Source: Branchiostoma floridae
Taxonomy: Eukaryota; Chordata; Leptocardii; Amphioxiformes; Branchiostomatidae
Assembly (NCBI RefSeq): GCF_000003815.2
Contig: NC_049989.1
Location: forward strand, 20,992,024 to 21,056,023
Length of the DNA: 64,000 nucleotides
Reading direction: 5' to 3'
The notes under the pieces were generated by a model. The model was given only the letters and a program-made list of their open reading frames with translations, searched no databases and was not told the DNA's origin. Below are positions 23,701 through 33,833 of the stretch, piece after piece (position 1 is the first letter of the stretch; every line of letters begins with the position of its first letter). A program made the position numbers and the translations under genes.

Positions 23701-26700
23701 TAATGTTCGCGGTTTTTGCGCTGGCCGCTTCACTGCAACCTTAAAACCACCGCGAAATTTTTCCATGGCATTAAGAAACTACAGTGCATGGTGCTACTGC
23801 GAACTTAAAACCACCTTGAAAAGTCCTTTTTCCCGCTTCCGCGAAATGAAATCCCCACGAACTTAAATGCATTTACAGTACGATGTATTTTATAGCTCAA
23901 TCTTAGGGCCGTAGAACTAGAACCCTTATTCCCAGTTATAGAAGAAGAAATGACACCCAGAAAAGCTTTCAGTGAAACAAAACTGGATCAGGATCCAATT
24001 CCCTTCTCTGCGGAGCTGACATTCCTAACACGGAATTGCCAAAGACGTCTTAATCCGTTCCTTATCAGCAGGATTAGCGTCTAATCCCTCCCCCAAGACT
24101 GGCCCTATCCTGTACCCCTGTAGGACTATCTCTGATCCGTGGGTTATTGATTATCGGGGTTTGTCGTCTGTCGTGCAATAAAATTGTTAGTCTTTTTGAC
24201 AGCCGGATAATCTCATCGGCTTGTGTGAGCCTCCTCGATTAGGCAGCGTCAATACAAACACTTGTTTCTTTTTTTTTTTTCAATGGACCGTCTGGAAATT
24301 ATTGGTATTTGTTACAAAATCAACTGTTATAACTATTATACTGCTAGCTGATAATTCAAGGTTCAAGCCACACCAATTTATTTCTTTGTACTGTAGACAT
24401 TTTAAATTAAAAGTGATTCAGTGATTCCTTTTTTTTGCCTTGCCGCCGGCAAGGCTTTACGCCAGCTTTCTTCCATGGATCCATGGATGGACGGACCTGT
24501 TAACCCAGCCCTTCCAAAGCCCCTTCCAAAGGCCCTTCTTTCCTTGCCGAGTTTCATGGCTTAGTTAGACAATGGTACATTCCAGGCGAGTATTAAAACG
24601 CTCTTCTAGACGCATGTTACTGTATGTGGTCCAGCGTAATAAATCTACGCTTTAACTCACCATGTTTATATAAAGATATATCACAAATTGCATCAGAAGG
24701 AACTTAGTTTGTAATAAAATATAATGCATATTCATTGTGGGTCAAAAAGTTTTACAAAACCTGTTTAATGTGCCAATAATTCATCTGACATAAATTATGA
24801 TAATGAGGGGGGAGGGGGGCGACATGTGGAACTCAGGATTTTTAAGCGTAGAATCTAGTCTAACTTACCAAAATAACATAAAGGCACAGCTTTTTTAAAA
24901 AGATTTCTTGTTTCAATAAACTTGAGTTTCCTTGGGTTGGCATGATATGAATAAAATACAACCTGGGGTATTCTAGGCTCTCCTGCAGGTTGGATGGCTG
25001 TTATGCGATCCTACTGCGGTTGGGCCTGATTGATATTGTTGGGTGGGCCGACTACTCCTTCTTCGCAGCCAGGGGCTGAATTTCAAGGAGATTAAAATAC
25101 GTGGGGCTAAATTGCAAGGGTCTAGAGCAAGCTGCCATTCCCTACCACTCAGGTGACCTCAGTACGACTGTCGAAATGTGTGGAGCGAGCTGCCATTCGA
25201 CAGTAATTGCCCCAGGTGCGGCCATGGGACTGTAAGACCCCGTTCACACTCAAAAAAATGAAGCGGCTTCAACGTCGAAGCCGCTTGATCCGGATCGTTT
25301 TCTTGAGTGTGAACGCTCCAAGCGGCTTGGATTGTCACCGATCCGGCTCGTTTGCAATCCATCCCTGGGAGGTAGTTTGAGACACTTGTGAACAAGCCGC
25401 TTGGCTGAAATCGCGAGTGTGAACGCAACGCGGGATAGATTCTATGCAAATTTCCGATTTGCCCCCTGTTTGAGGTTATATATCCAGGTATCGGGAGCAG
25501 GAACACACGCCACACTGACAGGTTTGCTCACGTTACTGATTTTTGTGCCCAATGATAATGTCTGGAAAGAAAAAAAAATCGCTGTAGGGTCAAGGCAAGT
25601 GGAATGGGAAGCAAACAAAGCTTTTTTTTTCACGCGAAGAGAGAGGAAACACAGCAAGCTAAAACAAAATCACAAAAAACAAGCATATCTTTGAACAGCT
25701 TTCTCTCTGGATCATGATATAAGACTATAAAGAGTGGGTTTGAGGAAACCTACAAACAATGTTGTAAAAAAGTACCTGAAGTCCAGGTACGGAATTGTGT
25801 GCGATTAATCGGATTGTCTGAAATGAGTGTGAACGTAATTTTTTTGAAGCGGCTTGCCCGTTGAAGCGGCTTCGACGTTGAAGCCGCTTCATTTTTTTGA
25901 GTGTGAACGGGGTCTAAGTTTTGAACGATAAGGAGTACCTTGTGTTGTGTTCTATATTTAAGGTATCTTCTTCCTTCTAGGTTCTCAGAAGGAATAGTCC
26001 GGCTGTGGGACGTCCTCGCAGATGAGAACACGCCCAGCGTGCTGTTAGAGTCTACCCAGGAGCAGGCTGTTTGTAACGTCTCTGTCAACCCCACCGTCAC
26101 CGTCGCCTCTTTCGGGAACGGTACGACAGTTGAGAAGTTTTCTTCTTCTCTAGGTCCCCCTCTAGGAACCTCTAGGTTCAGCAGTTTTGTTTTCTTGATC
26201 CTCTGGTGATTTTTCTCAGTAATAAGTGAGCAAGATAGCATATTGAAAACTGTGAGGAAGGTCAGAATTTGACTGTCTGCAACGTCTTCGTCAACGCCAC
26301 CGTCACTGTCGCGTCTTTCGGGAACGGTATGACGATCAAGATGTTTTCATTTTTCTCTTGGCCACAGCAGTTTGTTTTCTTGGTCCTCTGGTGATTTTTC
26401 TCAGTAATAAGTCAGCAAGATAACATATTAGAAACTGTGAGGAAGGTCAGAATTTGACTGTCTGCAATGTCTTCCTCTACGCCACTGTCACTGTCGCATC
26501 TTTCGGGAACGGTACAACGATTTTAAGATGTATTTTTCTTCTTTAGGCCACAGCAGTTTGATTTCTTGGTCCTTTGGTGATTTTTCTTAGCAAAAAGTGA
26601 GCAAGATGGCATATTGAAAACTGTGAAGAAGGTCAGAATTTGACTGTACTGTACTCCCAGTACTCTGTTTTTTTTTTTAATTTTCTCTTCTTCTCTTATA

Positions 26701-29700
26701 AGTTGCTTGATTTTTTTCTTAACATGGCCAAAAAGAAGAAATTGACCTTTCTTTCACTCTTCTGACTCATTTAACAAACTTATATAATTTTTTCTTTACT
26801 CTAAGAAAATTGGCTAGGAATAATGCAAGAAGTAATGCACAGTTCTTTGTCTTGCATAAAATGAAGTTGAAGTAGCAACCTTTCGATCCTAAGAGTCGTC
26901 AACCCTAACCACAAGATGACCTTGCCGCCTTTAAGCTGTTTTCACCAGTTTCAGCCTCAATGTTCAAAACCTACAGTACCTTGGCCGCACTTAGGGCAAT
27001 TACAGTCGTATTGAGGTCACCTGAGTGGCGCTGAATGGCAGCTCGCTCCAGACACTTGCGATTTAGCCCCGCCCATTGTAAGCTCCCTCCAATTCAGCCC
27101 CTGGCTGCCAAGAGTGAGTAGTCGGCCCACCCAATAACAAAAACAAGAACAATGTTGGATTTCTGCACCATCATCGTTTTTTTCTTCCCACCACCTCCAG
27201 GTGATGTGAGCATCTGGAGTACTGAACATGGAGGCACCCCCCTGCACCACTTCACCCTGGACCAGGGGGGCCCCCCTCAGATCTGCACCTGTCCAGGGGG
27301 GGCCGTGGTGGCCTGTGCTCGAGGCTCGGTGGTCAGGGTGGACTCTCCGGACGCTGTGGGGGTCTGGCACTGTCGACAGAACTTCAGCTGTGATAAAAAG
27401 GTCAGCAGTAACAGCTGAGGCTCAGCATATACATGTATATATAGAATACAACACGGTGTATCACCCGAGGTACCAGCCTGACCGCGGGTAGGATTTCCCG
27501 ACAGCTGAAGGCCGGAGGGTGATCCGACCCGCGGGAGGGCTGGGACCGAGTGTGAAATGCACCAGAAGTTGACAAAATGTTGTGTCCTCAAACAAAACAT
27601 TGTAACAACAGCAATTCTAACGTCCGAATCCGGTATTTGAATTTTCCACCGTGCCGTATTCGGCCCGTTCAAAATAGTTTGATTTACTCGAAGGAAGCCT
27701 GTGTGATACAACTTAGAACCCGTGTGATACGGAAAGTATCACACGGTCCGGAACACTCGTATCAAACGTTTTCGCGTCACAGGTATGACATAATGTGTAT
27801 ATTCTCTGTCTTGTCTGTTATTCTCAAGTGTTCAGGCGAGGGTAAGACTACTTGAACATGAATGTGACTGATTGATGATAGACGTCTAGGTGCCTTTGTC
27901 CATTTAATAGGTCTTCCTCAGGTTCTTGTCAAGTGACGACCTCATGTCCTTTAGGATTCCCGAATCTGGAAAGACGGATGTTGAATATATGTATACGAGA
28001 TGCAGTTATACTCACTGTCTGGTCAACTGGCTACCAATTAATACTGCTATTTGTTGAATTTAGTTATCTGGGTAATTGGGACATATTTTAAAAGTAAGAA
28101 CTCAGCAAGATGTCATGATGAGGTCATGGGTTGGAAAACTTGAATCTGACTACAAGGTATCTTGACCACGGTTCTAGCCGTCCTTCAGTCCTTTGAAGGA
28201 ATTTTGCAGCTGGGGACAGAAACAAATTTGCCCATTCCGTCCTCTGTGATGGACAAAAATCTATATGTAAAGTCAGTAAAGATATAAAAAAACTGTCTTT
28301 TTGTGTAATTTTTCACCAAAACAGATGAACAGCTTACTCTACCAGCAAAATCTACACCGCAAAATGCAGGAAATTGGGTTTCAGAGGGTCTAGATTTCAA
28401 AATTTTTCAGGGGAGTATGCCCCCGGATCCCCTTAGGAACGTTATGCCTACGGCTCGAAGTCTTTTTATTTCAGATCCAAAATCGAGGGGATTGAAAATG
28501 ATTTCAGGCTGGCTACAACCCTGATCTTGACTCCCTGAAACTGTGTGTACCAAGGTTCAGACTTCCCCTCAGACCATGTCAATCCTTCAGTGTATGAGAG
28601 TGAACAGATTGAACTACATGTAGCAGGTCATTGATATGCCTGTTAGATGAATGGGACTTTGTGTTCCTGACTCAAAACGATCCTTCACATCTCCTCAGGT
28701 GTCACACCTGACTCTAGTACAGAAGGGCGGGCCTCCAAATAAGGCGCTGTCCGACCACCTGGTTGTCATGGCGACAGACTACGACGTGTACGCGTACCGC
28801 CCCCACCGCCTGCCGGAGGAGCGACACAGGTTTCACTCTCTGTACGGCGCCGTGGTGGCGAGTCTGGACGCCACGTCGGAACGGGCAGCCGTCGCTTCCA
28901 CCTGCTTCGGCGTCTCCCTGGAGGACGTCTTCAAGGTGGCGTCACTTTCTCTTTCTTTTTCACTTTCGTTTTCACTTTCGTTTTCATGGGAAATCTGGAC
29001 TCCACAGCGGAATGGGCAGCAGTCGCCTATGCTAACATGATTTACATTTGAGTGACATTTGCTTCAAGTTAGTTAGTCGGTCGTTCAACCAGTTTTTATA
29101 GTTAGCTGTACTTGTATTTGATTATTCTGCTAGTTCATTCTAGTGATGCTGAAGAATACTGATGGATGTCACTCGAAACGTTCGGAAGTAAATATCTGTT
29201 ATTTATCCAGTTCTAGAGATTGAATTATATTTGAATGACCTTATAAATATAGTAACAGTTACAGTACTGTACAGTTTGTTCTCTCTGGCACATCTGTTGG
29301 AAGATTTAGCTCAACCGTTTACTGGGCTCCAATTTATTAGAACCCTTAAAGTCAAACTGCCAAGCCCGGATATATCCGGCACACCTATACATACCCTGTG
29401 TGCTGTGCCCGGATATATCTGGGATAGCTTATGGCAGCGCACGAACCCTAGAAGTGAGGGACTTCAGCTTTGTTCGGGGGTTCTTTTTGGAGGTCAGCGG
29501 CCAACCCAGGCACTGATAGCATTTCATGGGGCTGAAACTCTGGCAGTTTAACGGTTATTACAACACTTTCGCTTTCTCCCATCTGAGGTCACCTTCTACT
29601 TTCCCTTTCTCCCCCCAGGTGCAGTGCTACTGTCTGGACACGGGGAAACAGCTGACCAGTCTGCGGGGTCACCGGGGTCAGGTCACCTGCATGGACCTGC

Positions 29701-32700
29701 GGAACAGTCCACCCAACATGCTGGTCACGGGGGCCGAGGATAAAAGGTGAGGAAGTTTTGAATAAGAAGTACAATAAGTTTTGTTCCAATATATATTCAA
29801 AAGATTCTGTCTTCCTTCTACCTTTGATTCACTCCTTACATCATCACGCTTCCGGCAGAACAGTCCACCCAGCATGCTCGTCACGGGGGCCAAATATAAA
29901 GGCAAGGAAAAAATAAGACTTAGTTAGGCCACACTGAGTTGATTGTATGGCATATTAACTCATACTGTTTTTTCTCATACATGTGAGTGCTTTTAGCACA
30001 GAAAGCTGTATGCACCATTTGTTAAAGTCTTTGATACAACTCATCAAATGCAAGTCAAACTCTTGGACACTGTTACCAGTTAATAGCCCCAGATTGTGCC
30101 GCTAATGGCCGGCTCACAGTCAGCACTCTAATTTGGGAACAAGTTTTATCACCCTTTTACTGGATGCAACAGTCGACATCAATAGTCCCACTCACATGCA
30201 CTATCATCGTCACAGTAATCAAGTACAGAGCTATAACATGTGGCATGAACCACATATGGTAATTGCAGTAGATAGCTTGTCATCCATGGAATTTGGAGTT
30301 GGCATGATTATTGCAGTGGATAGCATTAGCTGGAGTATGGCCAAGAAATGTGTATAGTATTACATGTTATAATGGAAAATGATTTGCATATATTGTCTTT
30401 GAGTATTGTGATACAGTAGAAGCTGTGTAATTGCACACCCAATTTGCCAGCTTATTCTGTGCAATTATCCGGGTGGTGCAATAATGCAAAGTTATCCAGT
30501 TGGACTGTACCACCCTTGATTTTGGGATTCCGTGCAATTAACAGAGGTGTGCGGTTATTATCCGTGGCTTCTACAGTATCTGATAGGATATAGAATATAG
30601 GAATTGAGTTTATTCATATACTGCAGCAAATGATCATCACATGATCATCACATGTCTAACACATGACCATCACAATCATGTTCTCCAGGGTGCAAGTGTT
30701 TGACCTGCAACCTGCTTAGAATGCAGTTAGCGACACAACCTGGACACATGATCATCACATGTTTAACACATAGTCATCACATGATCATCACATGATCATC
30801 ACATGTCTAACACATGATCATCACATGTTCTCCAGGGTGCGAGTGTTTGACCTGCGGACGCCCCAGCCGGTGCTGAACCAGTACGCCCACCCGCTGGGCG
30901 TGTCGTGTGTGCAGTACATGATCAACACATGATCATCACATGATCATCACATGTCTTACACATGACCATCACATGTTCTCCAGGGTGCGAGTGTTCGACC
31001 TGCGGACGCCCCAGCCGGTGCTGAACCAGTACGCCCACCCGCTGGGCGTGTCGTGTGTGCAGATGGACGACTGGAAGGTGGTGAGCGGCGGACGGGAGGG
31101 TGCGCTGTGTGTGTGGGACATGCGCAGGCAGAACAAGCTCTGGGAGATGAAGCCAAGGTGTGTGTGAGCCAAGGTGTGTGTGAGCGTGTGTGAATGTGTA
31201 TGTGCGCACGAGTGTGTGCATGTGCGCGTGTGCGCGCGTGTGTGCGTGTGTGTGTCCTTGTGACTGTGTGTGGTATGTGTGTGTGTGTGTGTGGTGTGTG
31301 TGTGTGTGTCCTTGTGTGTGTGTGTGTGTGTGTGTGTCCTTGTGTGTGTGTGTGTGTGTGTGTGCATGAGTGTGTGTTTGCTTGTGTGTGTGTAAGTGTG
31401 CGCATGTGTGTGCGTGTGTGTGCGCATGTGTGCGCGCGTGTGAGCGAGTGTAAAGGTGGTGAGCGGCGGACAGGAGGGTGCGCTGTGTGTCTGGGACCTG
31501 CGCATGCAGAACAAACTGTGGGAGATGAAGCCAAGGTGAGAGAGAGAGAAAGTGTGTGTGTGTGTGTGTGACATTGTGTGCGTGCCTGTGTGTGTGTTTA
31601 CGTGTGTCTATGTGTGTAGTACGTGTGTAGTACGTGTGTGTATCCCGACTGTACTTGGCCGAAACACAAGCTGTAGGTCAGCCACATTTGTCTTCATTTG
31701 TAGCTAAACTAAAAAAAAAGAATCATGCTTGATACTTGAGCTGAGCATGACTGCTTTAACCTAATTTTTCCTGACTTGTGATTTTTGTTTGTCCCCCTGC
31801 AGTAAGGTCCACCCGATCCAGTACTGCCGGTTCGGAGGCCCCCACCTCATCGCGGCTTGTTACCCGACACCCTCCTGCAGCCGGGAGGACCTGATGGACC
31901 AGTACAGGCACCAGCCAGAGTAGGTCTTGACTCTTCTTTCTTCCTTCACATCGATGTTTGTAGCTTTTATATCCACTCACACTAGGAAGGACCAGTTATT
32001 GTAGTAGGGAGGACCTGATGGACCAGTACAGGCACCAGCTAGAGTAGGACTGTACTCTTTTTCTGTCAATTCCATGTCTTTGATTCTGTAGCCTGTACAT
32101 TGTAATTACACTGTAAGGTTTGATCCACTCACACTGGGAAGGACTGGTACTGTATATAGTAGAGGGGAGCTGATGGATCAGTACAGGCATCAGCCAGAGT
32201 AGGGCTAGCCTCTTCTTCTACCAATTCCACGTCCTTTATTCTGTAGCCTGTACACTGTAAGGTTTGGTCCACTCACACTGGGAAGGACTGGTACTGCAGT
32301 AGAGGGGAGCTGATGGATCAGTACAGGCATCAGCCAGAGTAGGACTAGCTTCTTCTTCTAGCAATTCCACGTCTTTGATTCTGTAGCCTGTACACTGTAA
32401 GGTTTGGTCCACTGACACTGGGAAAGACCAGTACAGGCATCAGCCAGAGTAGGGCTCGATTATTCTTTCTCTTGAGGCTTCTGCTGTCATCTTTGTTAAT
32501 ATGGCGTATACACTCACGGTACAGTACAGGCATCAGCCAGAGTAGGGCTAGCTTCTTCTTTCTTCCTTCACATGTTTGTAGCCTTATTTATGTACAGTAA
32601 GGTTTGTTCCGCTCACACTGGGAAGGATCAGTACAGGAAACAGCCAGGGTAAGGCTCGACTCTTTCCGTTGAGGCGACTGCCTTCATTTTTGTTAAGATA

Positions 32701-33833
32701 GCCTATACACAGTACAACAGCCAGAGTAGGTCTCGATTCTTGTTTCCTCTATCGCCTTCACATCTCCGTGAAGAATCTGTAGTCTATATACTGTTATACT
32801 GTGTTGGTCCACTCACACCGCAATGGACCCCTACTGTAGTACAGGCACCAGCCAGAGTGCTACCCTACTCCGGAGCTCTTCAACCCATCACACATCAAAG
32901 TCAGAAATATGATAAAAACACAGAGTTGAAAATTTAGACTACAGTTCTCATTCTACTTGACCTTGATGATTACTGGTTGACCTTACAGCGAGTCTTGATT
33001 TCAATATTGGAATATGATGCAAGATGTAAAAGTATGATCAAAACACACACGGAAAAAAGTCAGCTTTGACATATTACCCACAATGCACCATTCTGCGCAT
33101 GTGCAGTCCGTACTGGGAGTCGTCTTATTCCTGCCCGCCATGTTTGTTTTTCTGACGCAGTATCAAAGGTCAGATCAACGTGTACGACTTCAAATATATA
33201 AATCACTTGCAACCTTTTGGCTGAATGGCAATTCATTAAAATTTTTTTCAAAACTCTTTCTAAAATACAACATAACATCATTGTCATCTATCAATGAAAC
33301 AGTGATTATAACGTTAACAGTTTTTGGCAAAAAATTTATGAAATCTAAGATTGACAACATCTATGATAGGACGTTGCTTCTTGTTTCCTTGCAGTGTCAA
33401 AGGTCGGATCAACGTGTACATATTACCCACAATGCACCACACTGAGCATGCGCAGTTCATACTGTGATTCGTCTTATTCCTGACCGCCATGTTTGTTTTC
33501 TCCGACGCAGTGTCAAACTGCGTCGGAGAAAACAAACGGATCAGTGTGTACGATTTCTCCGTAGCAACTGTTCTGTCTCGTCTTGGTGATTCACTGCAAA
33601 TCACCCGGATGGAGGCCTGGCTAACCTCTATTTCATATCATGCTTATTTCATCTTATTCCTGACCACCATGTTTGTTTTTTTCTGATGCAGTGTCAAAGG
33701 TCGGATCAACGTGTACGATTTCTCGGTGGACCAGACGACTCAAGACGTTCCCGACATCTGCAAGGCTGACTACGACGAACCCGAGGGGTACAACTACAAC
33801 ATCAGCCTCGCCATGCCGTACGACGCAGTCTGA
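14297..33833 (+). CDS. FBXW8: FBXW8: F-box and WD40 domain protein, complete 11-exon gene
   Basis: Joined exons: 14297-14752, 17538-17642, 21235-21390, 21811-21899, 25981-26120, 27201-27400, 28699-28935, 29619-29746, 30984-31157, 31803-31919, 33692-33833. All borders are GT-AG, phases agree throughout, and the total is 1944 nt or 647 residues (human FBXW8 is about 598). FBXW8 is the substrate receptor of the CUL7-RBX1-SKP1 ubiquitin ligase. Residues 1-20 (MARPEELKEFVEQWKQE) match the N-terminal helix of the family. The F-box is at about 157-205 (PFFEVSLPRELALQIFQHL). WD40 blades fill about 250-640, including IVRLWDV, VQMDDWKVVSGG and INVYDFSVDQ, which align closely with the human protein as I recall it. 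It ends MPYDAV. The region between the N-terminal helix and the F-box is longer, Gln/Ser/Pro-rich and low in conservation. Introns 4, 8, 9 and 10 carry tandem copies of exon edges. Confidence 0.9.
15250..16900. repeat. Tandem repeat in FBXW8 intron 1, 360-390-bp unit, four copies
   Basis: Units begin GAAACCAAGAAATTCAATT near 15252, 15644, 16235 and 16596 and share GCGGCCTCAACTTTTC, GATAACCAAGAAACTGAC, GGTGGCAGCAAACCTATC and GAGGTGAGACGGGATCATC. The third unit is preceded by an inserted LINE fragment. Confidence 0.8.
16010..16234 (+). mobile_element. LINE 3'-end fragment inside the intron 1 repeat
   Basis: Encodes FFPRTIVEWNLLSPSTVG, the usual extreme C-terminus of LINE ORF2 proteins (pattern SFFPRTIxxWNxLP), followed by a short 3' end and a GATACA-repeat tail (TAGATACAGATACAG). 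It interrupts the tandem array. Only about 225 bp remain. Confidence 0.6.
17011..17353. mobile_element. hAT-like MITE with GGTGCAC repeats (intron 1)
   Basis: Inverse-orientation relative of the element at 56675-57036. It shares GGGTGCATGTGCACCC, TTGGAGCTGTGCACCC and the terminus TTTCAAGCCCTG. The left end is eroded. Confidence 0.55.
17538..17642 (+). CDS. FBXW8: FBXW8 exon 2 (F-box core)
   Basis: Acceptor TTTGATAAG, then DEINEIPFFEVSLPREL and onward through the F-box helices to LCRCAQ, donor GTAAGG. 35 codons, phase 0 at both ends. The human equivalent (NEMNDVPFF...RCAQVSKTW) aligns without a gap. Confidence 0.88.
17855..19130. repeat. Repeat-rich block in FBXW8 intron 2
   Basis: GGTAGGATTGCTAATAGAGC occurs at about 17847 and 18863. 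A 115-120-bp segment beginning GGCCGTTGATGTCTTTGCAC occurs at about 18741 and 19011, about 270 bp apart. The pieces look like transposon remnants. GC-rich DNA at 17990-18540 between them is described separately. Confidence 0.5.
17900..18304 (+). other. Unidentified GC-rich open frame in intron 2
   Basis: 134 codons, e.g. HTIPPVDDVGPLDGSRNRP and AMAMRAIQPLSTASNSLY. The C/G-rich composition from about 17990 differs from flanking intron DNA and a second frame continues to 18488. I do not recognise the family. It may be a captured gene fragment carried by a transposon. No splice sites are evident. Confidence 0.2.
21235..21390 (+). CDS. FBXW8: FBXW8 exon 3
   Basis: Acceptor TTTCTGCAG, 52 codons, donor GTGAGA, phase 0. 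Encodes the end of the F-box region (VSSSWRSLADDEVLWQKVG, matching human VSKTWKVIAEDEVLW) and the linker ending in VTSNWK, which corresponds to human LRTNWK before the first blade. Confidence 0.88.
21425..21625. repeat. (TG)n microsatellite blocks in intron 3
   Basis: Two TG-rich blocks (21427-21495 and about 21580-21625). The His/Thr-rich frames here are artefacts of the repeat. Confidence 0.9.
21811..21899 (+). CDS. FBXW8: FBXW8 exon 4
   Basis: Acceptor CCTCCCCCAG, donor GTAAGG, ends in phase 2. Encodes SRVGQIDYLECAIGGFLSA...HIVAG, the first WD40 strand (human VLCDVHSHDGVVIAG). The second copy of the gene starts abruptly at the position equivalent to 21826 within this exon. Confidence 0.88.
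22590..22870 (+). mobile_element. Old tRNA-derived SINE in intron 4
   Basis: Contains the conserved tail GTGCCCTTGGGAAAGGCACT and a degenerate box-B-like GGTCCTTAAATCC. The same insertion is present at 51990-52240 in the second FBXW8 copy, so it predates the split of the two copies. Confidence 0.6.
23670..23880. mobile_element. MITE with TACTGTAAATGCA terminal inverted repeats (intron 4)
   Basis: Starts TACTGTAAATGCAG and ends TGCATTTACAGTA, 211 bp, with internal palindromic GCGGTTTT/AAAACCACCGCG motifs. The corresponding site in the second copy (about 53073) lacks it. A further copy is at 39214-39425 and a truncated one at 51164-51259. Confidence 0.75.
25038..25172 (+). repeat. Inverted-repeat arm upstream of FBXW8 exon 5
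   Basis: TTGGGTGGGCCGACTACTC through ACTCAGGTGACCTCAGTACG is the imperfect reverse complement of 27002-27135. The arms flank exon 5 and its flanking introns. Confidence 0.75.
25236..25914. mobile_element. Non-autonomous PIF/Harbinger-like transposon in intron 4
   Basis: Near-perfect inverted termini of about 40 bp begin GACCCCGTTCACACTCAAAA and run into palindromic GAAGCGGCTTC units. It is flanked by TAA on both sides (25233-25235 and 25915-25917). The second copy has the uninterrupted site GACTGTAAGTTTTGAACG at about 55266. Three-base TWA target duplication points to PIF/Harbinger. There is no transposase, 679 bp. Confidence 0.8.
25981..26120 (+). CDS. FBXW8: FBXW8 exon 5
   Basis: Acceptor TTCCTTCTAG, donor GTACGA, enters in phase 2 and leaves in phase 1. 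Encodes FSEGIVRLWDVLADENTP to VTVASFGN (human AGYTSGDVRVWDT ... AAYEDG). Flanked by the inverted repeat described separately. Confidence 0.88.
26276..26525 (+). repeat. Tandem copies of the 3' edge of exon 5
   Basis: Two diverged copies (about 26276-26330 and 26457-26520) of GCCACCGTCACTGTCGC..TTTCGGGAACGGTA with about 130 bp of following intron. These reproduce the exon end plus donor but have no acceptor of their own. Confidence 0.75.
27002..27135 (-). repeat. Inverted-repeat arm downstream of exon 5
   Basis: Reverse complement partner of 25038-25172. It reads CGTATTGAGGTCACCTGAGT to GTCGGCCCACCCAAT. Homology extends weakly beyond both ends, so these are probably two oppositely oriented copies of one MITE. 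Confidence 0.75.
27201..27400 (+). CDS. FBXW8: FBXW8 exon 6
   Basis: Acceptor CCACCTCCAG, donor GTCAGC, phase 1 in, 0 out. Encodes GDVSIWSTEHGGTPLHHF through AVGVWHCRQNFSCDKK, a WD blade. Only one base differs from the second copy (27396 T against C). Confidence 0.88.
28699..28935 (+). CDS. FBXW8: FBXW8 exon 7
   Basis: Acceptor CATCTCCTCAG, 79 codons, donor GTGGCG (second copy has GTGGGT). Encodes VSHLTLVQKGG to GVSLEDVFK. By eye about 24 of 237 bases and six residues differ from the second copy, far more than in the neighbouring exons. Confidence 0.88.
29619..29746 (+). CDS. FBXW8: FBXW8 exon 8
   Basis: Acceptor CTCCCCCCAG, donor GTGAGG, phase 0 in, 2 out. Encodes VQCYCLDTGKQLTSLRGH...NMLVTGAEDK (human VNLSDSPPNLMVSGNMDGR). 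Confidence 0.88.
29858..29900 (+). repeat. Degenerate copy of the 3' edge of exon 8
   Basis: AGAACAGTCCACCCAGCATG..CACGGGGGCCAAATATAAAGG repeats the exon end but the donor is destroyed. The second FBXW8 copy has three such units. Confidence 0.7.
30640..30980 (+). repeat. ATGATCATCAC satellite carrying copies of the 5' edge of exon 9
   Basis: Units of CATGATCATCACATG with CTAACACATGACCATCACATG. Embedded at about 30688-30715 is a short and at 30836-30914 a 79-bp copy of the exon 9 start including its acceptor (GTTCTCCAG|GGTGCGAGTG). The longer copy stops exactly after the codon for Q of VSCVQ and runs into satellite. Confidence 0.8.
30984..31157 (+). CDS. FBXW8: FBXW8 exon 9
   Basis: Acceptor GTTCTCCAG, donor GTGTGT, phase 2 both ends. 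Encodes RVRVFDLRTPQPVLNQ, VSCVQMDDWKVVSGGREG and LCVWDMRRQNKLWEMKP, nearly identical to human VSAVQMDDWKIVSGG..SVWDYR. Two upstream partial duplicates have acceptors but lack the second half, so this is the full exon. Confidence 0.88.
31158..31640 (+). repeat. (TG)n array with a copy of the exon 9 3' half
   Basis: TG-rich microsatellite interrupted at about 31453-31536 by an 83-bp copy of the exon 9 3' half (KVVSGGQEGALCVWDLRMQ...) followed by its own GTGAGA donor. Long His/Thr frames on the minus strand are artefacts. Confidence 0.85.
31803..31919 (+). CDS. FBXW8: FBXW8 exon 10
   Basis: Acceptor CCCCCTGCAG, phase 2 both ends. The end is fixed by donor GTAGGT inside CCAGAGTAGGT. Without splicing the frame would stop at once (TAG). 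Encodes SKVHPIQYCRFGGPHLIAA and SREDLMDQYRHQP. Confidence 0.85.
31975..32870 (+). repeat. Minisatellite built from the 3' edge and donor of exon 10
   Basis: Six or more irregular units repeat GAGGACCTGATGGACCAG / CAGTACAGGCATCAGCCAGA|GTAGG, i.e. the exon end plus its donor, spaced by 120-160 bp of intron with GGTTTGGTCCACTCACACTG. Absent from the second FBXW8 copy, where a SINE occupies this intron. Confidence 0.85.
33085..33560 (+). repeat. Tandem copies of the 5' edge of exon 11
   Basis: Three diverged copies (about 33150-33200, 33390-33421, 33500-33560) of the ATGTTTGTTTT..GACGCAG acceptor plus GTCAAAGGTCGGATCAACG. Each loses homology soon after the acceptor or contains a rearrangement (one carries an inverted GACGCAGTGTCAAACTGCGTC). 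None can replace the real exon at 33692. Confidence 0.75.
33692..33833 (+). CDS. FBXW8: FBXW8 exon 11 (terminal)
   Basis: Acceptor CTGATGCAG, enters in phase 2, 47 codons to TGA. Encodes VKGRINVYDFSVDQTTQD and ends NISLAMPYDAV (human RGLIRAYEFAVDQ, ending LAFPYNHV). Confidence 0.88.

Noticed and set aside
30836-30914. Alternative first half of FBXW8 exon 9
   Set aside because: It has an acceptor but runs into satellite without a usable donor; the complete exon is at 30984-31157.
30922-31574. Long His/Thr-rich minus-strand open frames (also 60442-61728 and 21211-21635)
   Set aside because: They are the translation of (CA/TG)n microsatellite and of reversed exon 9 copies; composition is pure dinucleotide repeat.
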